NCBI GenBank assembly: GCA_959026535.1
Contig: CAUFMB010000038.1
Location: forward strand, 1-20,507
DNA: 20,507 nt
Origin: an uncultured Collinsella sp.
GTDB taxonomy: Bacteria; Actinomycetota; Coriobacteriia; Coriobacteriales; Coriobacteriaceae
Direction of reading: 5' to 3'
The first letter of the stretch is position 1; each line of letters starts with the position of its first letter. The notes under the pieces were generated by a model. It saw nothing but the letters and a program-made list of their open reading frames with translations. It searched no databases and was not told the DNA's origin. The position numbers and the translations under genes are program-made. Below are positions 15,471-20,507 of this stretch, one piece after another.

Positions 15471-15499
15471 GTAAGTAAAAGATTCAACCAAAAAAGTCC

Positions 15500-15528
15500 T
15501 TGCATCAAAGAAAGTCTTCCCCTATAGT
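15500..15528 (+). promoter_or_regulatory. Sigma-70-type promoter of tRNA-Ala
   Basis: TTGCAT (15500-15505) and TATAGT (15523-15528) are separated by 17 nt. Transcription would begin a few bases before the tRNA at 15542, giving a very short leader, as usual for tRNA genes. Confidence 0.75.
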
Positions 15529-15541
15529 ACTGCCTCGTCAC

Positions 15542-15617
15542 GGGGGCGTAGCTCAGCTGGGAGAGCGCTTGACTGGCAGTCAAGAGGTCAGGGGTTCGAT
15601 TCCCCTCGTCTCCACCA
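15542..15617 (+). tRNA. tRNA-Ala (anticodon GGC)
   Basis: A 76-nt cloverleaf with encoded CCA. The acceptor stem GGGGGCG pairs with CGTCTCC through two G-U pairs, one of which is G3-U70, the classic alanine identity element. The D arm is GCTCAGCTGGGAGAGC, the anticodon stem CTTGA/TCAAG encloses CTGGCAG (anticodon GGC), and the T arm is AGGGGTTCGATTCCCCT. It stands alone with its own promoter and terminator. Confidence 0.97.
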
Positions 15618-15627
15618 TCGTGAATGC

Positions 15628-15657
15628 AAAGGCCTTCGGTATTCCGAAGGCCTTTTT
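15628..15657 (+). terminator. Intrinsic terminator of tRNA-Ala
   Basis: AAAGGCCTTCGG, a 4-nt TATT loop, then CCGAAGGCCTTT and further T residues. This is a 12-bp stem with a U-tract starting 10 nt past the CCA end, a standard Rho-independent terminator. Confidence 0.92.
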
Positions 15658-16075
15658 CATGCCAAAACACCTCGCGCCGCAAACCTCACCTACGCCAACA
15701 AAAAGTTGCACAATTTATTTCCCATGTCTGTACATAGTTTGTTAGCCAAACGCGATTATCAGTGTAGATCGCCGTTCCATTTGGGTTTCAGGAACGCTCC
15801 CAATTATTGCCAGCACCCCAATAACCTGCGTCAACATGAACAACATCCCAAAACAACCCCCTTAAGCACGTCAAATGAACGATATGTTGTCCAACGCAGC
15901 CTAAATCAGTTTCACAAACAGCTTGTGCTAGGATATCTAACGTTACATGAGTTCAACTGTGCTCACGGCTCCAGCAAGCCACAAAGCGCAGGGTCGATCA
16001 GCATCCGGCCGTAACGGCGGTGCCAGAAACACCACGAGCTCCAATAAAGAAGTCATGCGACGTTATTTATTTGCA

Positions 16076-16104
16076 TTGACGTAATTACAAAATGCATTTA
16101 GTAG
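16076..16104 (+). promoter_or_regulatory. Weak candidate promoter of the polysaccharide operon
   Basis: TTGACG (16076-16081) with a 17-nt spacer and TAGTAG (16099-16104), a poor -10. Its attraction is position: transcription would start about 20 nt before the large hairpin at 16132. Confidence 0.25.
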
Positions 16105-16131
16105 CTTGCATGCCAAAACGTAGCAGTCCTT

Positions 16132-16191
16132 CAGCTGGCTGCGTGCGGTCCAGTTTTGTACCCGCTTGACTGGTCCGCACGCAGCCAGCTG
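16132..16191 (+). promoter_or_regulatory. Very long leader hairpin upstream of loaP
   Basis: Arms of 22 nt (16132-16153 and 16170-16191; outer part CAGCTGGCTGCGTGCGG) match with one mismatch around a 16-nt loop. No T-run follows. The distance to loaP is about 200 nt. It is a candidate target for the antiterminator encoded just downstream, or a 5' stability structure. Confidence 0.5.
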
Positions 16192-16227
16192 GAGTCGCGG
16201 TCATTTTGCGATACACGTCCGCGACTC
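16192..16227 (+). promoter_or_regulatory. Second leader hairpin, directly abutting the first
   Basis: GAGTCGCGG (16192-16200) and CCGCGACTC (16219-16227) form a perfect 9-bp stem with an 18-nt loop. It begins at the base after the previous hairpin ends, so the two could stack coaxially in the leader RNA. Confidence 0.45.
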
Positions 16228-16293
16228 TAGCAACTGCTTCTATACATACCGTTCACGGTGGGGCAGAGCCACGTGCTTGTCTGACTGGGCTCA

Positions 16294-16352
16294 GGGTTTG
16301 AATATGGAGCGCCTTCGCGCAAAAGCGCCCTGGCGAAGCCATACCCAAACCC
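16294..16352 (+). promoter_or_regulatory. Third leader hairpin, immediately before loaP
   Basis: GGGTTTG (16294-16300) pairs with CAAACCC (16346-16352). After a 2/2 internal loop TATGG (16303-16307) pairs with CCATA (16339-16343), and then CTTCGC (16313-16318) with GCGAAG (16333-16338). An alternative inner stem GCGC-AAAA-GCGC (16317-16328) competes. It ends 37 nt before the loaP start codon, a place where it could mediate antitermination or autoregulation of loaP. Confidence 0.45.
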
Positions 16353-16389
16353 CGTAAGCCACACGTAAGACAGCAAGGGGGTGGTGCTC

Positions 16390-16935
16390 GTGTGGTATGT
16401 GATCCAGGTCATTAACGGTCGCGAAGACGTAATGCGCGAGCGCATCGAGCGCATGGTTCCGACGAGCACCATGCAGGAGCTCTTTTATCCCCAATTTCAA
16501 ACCGAGATCAAAGTACACGGCGAATGGGTCAAAACGACCAAGCCGCTCTTTCCCGGTTATCTTATCTGCGATACGGCAGATCCCCGTACCGTGCAACAGT
16601 ATCTGATGCGTATGGACGACTTTGCCCGGGTGCTTTCCCAGGACGGTCAGTTTGTGCCGCTGGCAAAAGAAGAGGTCCAGCTTATTGGCGGCTTTACGCA
16701 CAGGGGAGACCGCGTAGTGCCCATGAGCGAGGCCCTAAAAGACGGTGACCAGGTCATAGTGACGGCAGGTCCACTGTTGGGCCACGAAGGCCTTATCAAA
16801 ACCATTAACAGACGCAAGAGCACTGCTTATTTGGAGCTCGACCTGTGCGGTCGACGCGTAACTACGCGCGTTGGCCTTGCCGTGCTTTCGGCCGAGCAGC
16901 GCGTCATGCGCAACCTTAAAAAGGCGATCGCCTAG
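16390..16935 (+). CDS. loaP: NusG-paralogue transcription antiterminator, LoaP type
   Basis: A 181-residue protein with an N-terminal NGN domain (MWYVIQVINGRED, then KPLFPGYLICD near 51-61) and a C-terminal KOW domain (DGDQVIVTAGPLLGHEGLI, about 118-136). NusG paralogues at the head of polysaccharide operons (LoaP in Firmicutes and Actinobacteria, RfaH/UpxY elsewhere) bind RNA polymerase and let it pass terminators in long operons. LoaP is known to recognise an RNA hairpin in the leader, which matches the hairpin-rich region just upstream. I chose the GTG at 16390 because AGGGGG lies 8 nt upstream and it gives the usual MWYV start. GTG codons at 16381 and 16384 lack such a site. It is followed by sugar transferase genes, supporting LoaP over general NusG. 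Confidence 0.85.
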   Translation: MWYVIQVINGREDVMRERIERMVPTSTMQELFYPQFQTEIKVHGEWVKTTKPLFPGYLICDTADPRTVQQYLMRMDDFARVLSQDGQFVPLAKEEVQLIGGFTHRGDRVVPMSEALKDGDQVIVTAGPLLGHEGLIKTINRRKSTAYLELDLCGRRVTTRVGLAVLSAEQRVMRNLKKAIA

Positions 16936-17001
16936 TTGCAGGCGATCGCTACACAGAACAGGGAGGATCCCCGACCCGGGGACGAAGTCTTGGAAGAAAA
17001 C

Positions 17002-17751
17002 GTGTCGGATAAAACTCAATTTGCAACGGATGCGCCCGTGGGGGCCGCACTGATTACTCAGGCCATGGACCAACGTGAGGGTGCTGGCCGCTACAAGGCC
17101 ATGCAATCCATCATGGACTGGGATCGCTCGCGCCTAGCCTACCGGGCCGTCAAGCGCGCATTCGACATCGCGTTTAGCGGCTGCGTGCTGGCCGTCATCG
17201 CCGTACCCAGCCTTGTGCTTGCCGCGGCCATCCGCCTTGAGAGCGAGGGCAACCCCTTCTACAGCCAGATCCGCGTGGGCCAGACCCACCGCGATGGCAG
17301 CCTGTCCACCTTCCGCATGTGGAAGTTCCGCTCCATGTACAAGGACGCCGACGAGCGCCTGGCAGATCTCAAGGAGCAGAACGAGATCGCCGGTGCCATG
17401 TTCAAGATGAAAGAGGACCCGCGCGTCACCAGGATCGGCAAGTTCATCCGCAAGCACTCCATTGACGAGTTCCCACAGTTCCTGAACGTGTTTCTGGGTC
17501 AGATGTCCGTCGTCGGCCCGCGCCCGCCGCTGCCGAATGAGGTAGCTGAGTACACCGAGTACGACCTGCAGAGGCTAGCAGTGAAACCAGGTATTACGGG
17601 GCTCTGGCAGGTTACGGAGCGCAACTCCACCGGTTTCGACGGCATGGTCCGCCGGGACCTCGAATACATAGCCAAGCGCGGAGTCATCACGGACTTCAAG
17701 ATCATCCTCCTAACGGTTTTGGAGGTCTTTAACGGGAGCGATGCGTACTAA
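17002..17751 (+). CDS. Polyprenyl-phosphate sugar-1-phosphate transferase (initiating transferase)
   Basis: A 249-residue member of the bacterial sugar transferase family (WbaP/WcaJ/CpsE C-terminal domain). It moves a hexose-1-phosphate from a UDP-sugar to undecaprenyl phosphate, the first membrane step of capsule or exopolysaccharide repeat assembly. Seen in order: a basic region and membrane-associating hydrophobic helix (54-78), FRMWKFRSM (104-112), the catalytic Asp155/Glu156 in HSIDEFPQFLNV, and VGPRPP (171-176). It lacks the four-helix N-terminal region of long forms, as many short enzymes do. The sugar is not predictable (glucose or galactose most often). I chose the GTG at 17002 because GGAAG lies 5 nt upstream. 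A TTG directly after the loaP stop (16936) is in frame but has no ribosome-binding site. Its stop overlaps the next start by one base (TAATG). Confidence 0.9.
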   Translation: MSDKTQFATDAPVGAALITQAMDQREGAGRYKAMQSIMDWDRSRLAYRAVKRAFDIAFSGCVLAVIAVPSLVLAAAIRLESEGNPFYSQIRVGQTHRDGSLSTFRMWKFRSMYKDADERLADLKEQNEIAGAMFKMKEDPRVTRIGKFIRKHSIDEFPQFLNVFLGQMSVVGPRPPLPNEVAEYTEYDLQRLAVKPGITGLWQVTERNSTGFDGMVRRDLEYIAKRGVITDFKIILLTVLEVFNGSDAY

Positions 17752-18917
17752 TGCAGCATGTTTTCATCATCGGATCCAAGGGAATTCCGGCAAACTACGG
17801 CGGCTACGAGACGTTCGTGGAGAAACTGACCGAGAATCAGGTATTGCCCGACATCAAGTACCACGTGGCGTGCGCTGTGGACTCCGCCGAGGAGGTCGGC
17901 GAGTTCGAGCACAACGGAGCGCATTGCTTCAAGGTACTACGCAGGCCCGTCGGAGCCGCTAGGGCGATTTTTTACGACATAGACGCCCTCAAGTGGTGCA
18001 CCGCCTATATCGAGAATAACCGTGTCGAGCACCCCATCGTCTACGTGCTGGCCTGTCGCATCGGACCGTTTTTCGGAAAGTACGTAAAGAGGATCCACGC
18101 CCTTGGTGGCAAGGTCTTCGTGAACCCCGACGGCCACGAGTGGAAGCGCGCCAAGTGGAGCGCGCCCGTCCGCAGGTACTGGAAAGTCTCGGAGCGCGGG
18201 ATGGTCAAGCACGCCGACTTGATGGTGTGCGACTCCAAGAACATCGAGAAGTACATTCGAGGGGAGTATGCCGACCTGCACCCCGAGACGACCTTCATCG
18301 CCTACGGGGCCGACATCAGGCGCTCCGCGCTCGCGGATGACGACCCCAAGTTCACTGGATGGCTCTCCGAGAAGGGCCTCGAGCCCTTCGGCTACTACCT
18401 GGTCGTGGGACGCTTCGTGCCTGAGAACAACTACGAGACCATGATCCGGGAGTTCATGGCTTCCGACTCCAAGCGGGATTTCGCGCTCGTGACGGGAGTG
18501 GACGGCTCCTTCCTCGCGGAGCTCGAGCGGAAGACGCACTATAAGTCCGACCCGCGCATCAAGTTCGTCGGAACCGTCTACGACCAGGAGCTCCTGAAGA
18601 AGATCCGTGAGCAGGCTTACGGCTACTTCCACGGCCATGAGGTCGGGGGTACCAATCCGAGCCTCCTGGAGGCGCTGGCGTCCACGCGCCTCAACCTCCT
18701 TCTCGACGTCGGTTTCAACCGCGAGGTCGCTGAGGGCTCGGCCCTGTATTGGAGCAAGGAATCCGGAGACTTGGCTGAACTTATCAATAGCGCCGACGTG
18801 ATGGATTGGAAGTCGATCGAGGAGCTCGATACGGCATCGACCTCCGTTATCCGCGACCGGTATTCGTGGCGGTCCATCACTGACAGCTACGAAGACCTTT
18901 TCCTCGGAAGGAGATAA
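17751..18917 (+). CDS. DUF1972-type glycosyltransferase, probable rhamnosyltransferase
   Basis: A 388-residue GT-B glycosyltransferase of the Cps2T/WchF-like group. It begins with the family's N-terminal signature IIGSKGIPANYGGYETFVEK (6-25). A donor-site Glu-rich block GHEVGGTNPSLLEALAS sits near 295-311, as in GT4 retaining enzymes. Characterised members add L-rhamnose (from dTDP-rhamnose) to the lipid-linked first sugar, acting at the inner face of the membrane. The neighbours fit: it directly follows the initiating transferase with a one-base overlap and precedes rmlA and rmlB, which make the dTDP-sugar precursor. The rhamnose assignment is inference from family and context. No ribosome-binding site of its own stands out, so translational coupling is likely. 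Confidence 0.85.
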   Translation: MQHVFIIGSKGIPANYGGYETFVEKLTENQVLPDIKYHVACAVDSAEEVGEFEHNGAHCFKVLRRPVGAARAIFYDIDALKWCTAYIENNRVEHPIVYVLACRIGPFFGKYVKRIHALGGKVFVNPDGHEWKRAKWSAPVRRYWKVSERGMVKHADLMVCDSKNIEKYIRGEYADLHPETTFIAYGADIRRSALADDDPKFTGWLSEKGLEPFGYYLVVGRFVPENNYETMIREFMASDSKRDFALVTGVDGSFLAELERKTHYKSDPRIKFVGTVYDQELLKKIREQAYGYFHGHEVGGTNPSLLEALASTRLNLLLDVGFNREVAEGSALYWSKESGDLAELINSADVMDWKSIEELDTASTSVIRDRYSWRSITDSYEDLFLGRR

Positions 18918-18920
18918 CCA

Positions 18921-19820
18921 GTGAAAGGCATCATCCTCGCCGGCGGGTCTGGCACGCGCCTGTACCCGCTCACGCTCGTGACCTCCAAGCAGCTGCTGCC
19001 GGTCTACGACAAGCCCATGATCTACTACCCGCTGTCCACCCTCATGCTGGCGGGCATCCGGGACATCCTGGTCATCTCCACGCCGACCGACCTCCCCAAC
19101 TTCGAGCGCCTGCTCGGGGACGGCTCGCGCTACGGCGTGAACCTCTCCTACGCCGAGCAGCCCAGCCCGGACGGCCTGGCGCAGGCCTTCACCATCGGCG
19201 AGGACTTCATCGCCGGCGAGCCGTGCGCGCTGGTGCTCGGCGACAACATCTTCTACGGCAACGGCCTGTCCCGCCACCTGGCGCGCGCCGTCCAGAACGC
19301 CGAGTCGGGCCGCGCCACGGTCTTCGGCTACCACGTGGACGACCCCGAGCGCTTCGGCGTCGTGGAGTTCGACGGCGAGGGCCGGGCCGTCTCCATCGAG
19401 GAGAAGCCCGCCGAGCCCAAGAGCTCCTACGCCGTCACCGGCCTGTACTTCTACCCGGGCGACGTGGCCGCCAAGGCGCATAGGGTGGAGCCCTCCGCGC
19501 GCGGCGAGCTTGAGATCACCGACCTCAACCGGATGTACCTGGAGGAGGGGACGCTGTCCGTGGTCACCCTCGGCCGCGGCTACGCGTGGCTGGACACCGG
19601 CACCATGGAGAGCCTGCACGAGGCCGCGGAGTTCGTCCGCGCCGTGGAGCACTCCCAGGACCTGCCCGTGTCCGTGCCAGAGGAGATCGCCTGGGAGAAC
19701 GGCTGGATCACGACCGCCGAGCTGGAGGAGGCCGCGAAGGCCTACGGCAAGTCGGTCTACGGCCGGCACCTGAGGAAGGTCGCCGCCGGCGAGATCGTCA
19801 ACAGCCCGCGCGAGTACTAG
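18921..19820 (+). CDS. rmlA: Glucose-1-phosphate thymidylyltransferase
   Basis: A 299-residue RmlA/RfbA that makes dTDP-glucose from dTTP and glucose-1-phosphate, first step to dTDP-L-rhamnose. Visible are the nucleotide loop GGSGTRLYPLT (8-18), SKQLLPVYDKPMIYYPLSTL, LVLGDNIFYG (metal-binding Asp), and EEKPAEPKSSYAVTGLYFY. The length is normal. GTG start with AAGGAG 8 nt upstream, 3 nt after the previous stop. Almost every codon ends in G or C, more so than in loaP or the genes upstream. Its substrate glucose-1-phosphate is also the product of GlgP and substrate of GlgC in this window. Confidence 0.97.
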   Translation: MKGIILAGGSGTRLYPLTLVTSKQLLPVYDKPMIYYPLSTLMLAGIRDILVISTPTDLPNFERLLGDGSRYGVNLSYAEQPSPDGLAQAFTIGEDFIAGEPCALVLGDNIFYGNGLSRHLARAVQNAESGRATVFGYHVDDPERFGVVEFDGEGRAVSIEEKPAEPKSSYAVTGLYFYPGDVAAKAHRVEPSARGELEITDLNRMYLEEGTLSVVTLGRGYAWLDTGTMESLHEAAEFVRAVEHSQDLPVSVPEEIAWENGWITTAELEEAAKAYGKSVYGRHLRKVAAGEIVNSPREY

Positions 19821-19832
19821 GAGATACCCCCC

Positions 19833-20507
19833 ATGTCTGAGATCTTTGAACCCAAGAATATCATCGTCACGGGCGGCTGCGGCTTCATCGGCAGCAACTT
19901 CGTGCACTACGTCGTGAACAACCACCCGGACGTCCACGTCACCGTCCTGGACAAGCTGACCTACGCCGGCAACCCCGAGAACATCGCCGGCCTGCCCTCC
20001 GACCGCGTCGAGCTCGTCGTGGGCGACATCTGCGACGCGGAGCTGCTTGATAAGTTGGTGCCGGGCCACGACGCCATCGTGCACTACGCCGCCGAGAGCC
20101 ACAACGACAACTCCATCGCCGACCCGGAGCCGTTCCTGCGCACGAACGTGGAGGGCACCTTCCGCCTGCTGGAGGCCGTGAGGAAATACGGCGTCCGCTA
20201 CCACCACGTCTCCACCGACGAGGTCTACGGCGACCTGGCGCTCGACGACCCCGCCAAGTTCACCGAGGAGACGCCGTATAAGCCCTCTTCGCCGTACAGC
20301 TCCACCAAGGCCAGCTCCGACATGCTCGTGCGCGCCTGGACCCGCACCTACGGCCTTCGCGCCACGATCTCCAACTGCTCCAACAACTACGGCCCCTACC
20401 AGCACGTGGAGAAGTTCATCCCGCGCCAGATCACGAACATCATCGACGGCGTCCTCAAGGCCACCATCGACTGGTACGTCGCCAACGAGTCCTGGTGGCG
20501 GCCGGCC
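19833..20507 (+). CDS. rmlB: dTDP-glucose 4,6-dehydratase, partial and apparently internally deleted
   Basis: Runs off the window; 225 codons visible, no stop. It has the Rossmann NAD loop TGGCGFIGSN (13-22), STDEVYG (127-133, catalytic Thr/Asp/Glu) and YSSTK (155-159), then NNYGPYQHVEKFIPRQITNI, all as in RmlB, which converts dTDP-glucose to dTDP-4-keto-6-deoxyglucose. After residue 207 (IIDGV) it jumps directly to LKATIDWYVANESWWRP. In normal RmlB that block lies near residue 320-330, close to the C-terminus. The block in between, with the substrate-binding R/W/H motif (typically RDWIHV) and GRIGETY-like segments, is missing, about 110 residues, yet the frame continues. A true in-frame deletion, which should inactivate the enzyme, or an assembly collapse are both possible. 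ATG at 19833 with TAGGAGA upstream. Confidence 0.85.
   Translation, partial: MSEIFEPKNIIVTGGCGFIGSNFVHYVVNNHPDVHVTVLDKLTYAGNPENIAGLPSDRVELVVGDICDAELLDKLVPGHDAIVHYAAESHNDNSIADPEPFLRTNVEGTFRLLEAVRKYGVRYHHVSTDEVYGDLALDDPAKFTEETPYKPSSPYSSTKASSDMLVRAWTRTYGLRATISNCSNNYGPYQHVEKFIPRQITNIIDGVLKATIDWYVANESWWRPA

Larger units (their letters stand above)
15658..16389 (+). other. About 730 nt non-coding leader region before the polysaccharide operon
   Basis: I find no believable protein gene here. A 102-codon open frame at 15706-16014 has no ribosome-binding site and an unconvincing composition. The stretch is clearly more AT-rich than its flanks in the first two thirds and hairpin-rich in the last third. 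A possible extended -10 (TGCTAGGAT, ending at 15934) and a TTGACG -35-like site (16076) are candidate promoters. The end is probably the 5' leader of the loaP transcript. Confidence 0.55.

Noticed and set aside
15542..15617. tRNA-Ala as an integration (att) site for a mobile island carrying the polysaccharide genes
   Set aside because: I found no second copy of the tRNA 3' end in the window and no integrase. The tRNA has its own intact terminator. Only a longer window could show a distal att copy.
13960..15790. Shared 12-mer ATTTGGGTTTCA at 13960-13971 and 15779-15790
   Set aside because: In 20 kb a handful of 12-base matches is expected by chance, and the flanks do not match.
15706..16014. 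102-codon open frame between the tRNA and loaP
   Set aside because: No ribosome-binding site, no recognisable motif, His/Asn/Gln-rich composition unlike the neighbours, in an AT-richer leader region.
16132..16191. Invertible promoter switch controlling the capsule genes
   Set aside because: The inverted arms are only 16 nt apart, too close to flank an invertible segment, and no recombinase gene is visible. An RNA hairpin is the simpler reading.
16390..16935. Housekeeping NusG
   Set aside because: Its position at the head of sugar transferase genes and away from secE/rplK, with a divergent sequence, points to a specialised NusG paralogue.
1..20507. CRISPR arrays, insertion sequences, prophage or toxin-antitoxin genes
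   Set aside because: No regularly spaced direct repeats, transposase or integrase motifs, or terminal inverted repeats bracketing a gene were seen.

Overview
The window looks like chromosomal DNA of a GC-rich, Gram-positive gut actinobacterium of class Coriobacteriia, most likely Collinsella or a close relative. I infer this from the protein character, the GlgC/GlgD pair, the GC-rich codon use, the frequent GTG starts with Shine-Dalgarno sites, and the LoaP-headed polysaccharide locus. The species call is inference; no database search was possible.

Region 1 (about 0.27-13.9 kb, all minus strand) is a glycogen/alpha-glucan locus. In transcription order it is glgB (branching enzyme), glgP (phosphorylase), glgC and glgD (catalytic and regulatory-type ADP-glucose pyrophosphorylase subunits, 4 nt apart), glgA (glycogen synthase), a 1098-residue GH13 amylase / GH77 4-alpha-glucanotransferase fusion, and a small FmdB-type zinc-ribbon protein. 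GlgC/GlgD make ADP-glucose, GlgA elongates and GlgB branches. GlgP releases glucose-1-phosphate, and the fusion enzyme probably handles limit dextrins, since no glgX is present here. GlgA and GlgB both carry long histone-H1-like Lys/Ala/Thr tails. A repeated GGTAAAAC-type motif occurs only in the two intergenic regions that look like promoters of this locus (upstream of glgB and upstream of the fusion gene), which suggests one shared regulator.

Region 2 (14.0-15.66 kb, plus strand) has a HAD phosphatase / beta-phosphoglucomutase-like gene, transcribed divergently from glgB, followed by a thiamine-diphosphokinase-like gene. Then come a large hairpin, a tRNA-Ala(GGC) with its own promoter, and an intrinsic terminator.

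Region 3 (15.66-16.39 kb) is about 730 nt without a credible gene but rich in RNA-hairpin potential. It leads into region 4 (16.39 kb to the end, plus strand), the start of a capsule/exopolysaccharide operon: a NusG-paralogue antiterminator (LoaP type), a polyprenyl-phosphate sugar-1-phosphate transferase, a DUF1972 rhamnosyltransferase-like glycosyltransferase, rmlA, and rmlB running off the window. The leader hairpins are candidate LoaP recognition elements. The visible rmlB appears to lack an internal block of roughly 110 residues while staying in frame, so it is either a real deletion or an assembly error near a sequence end.
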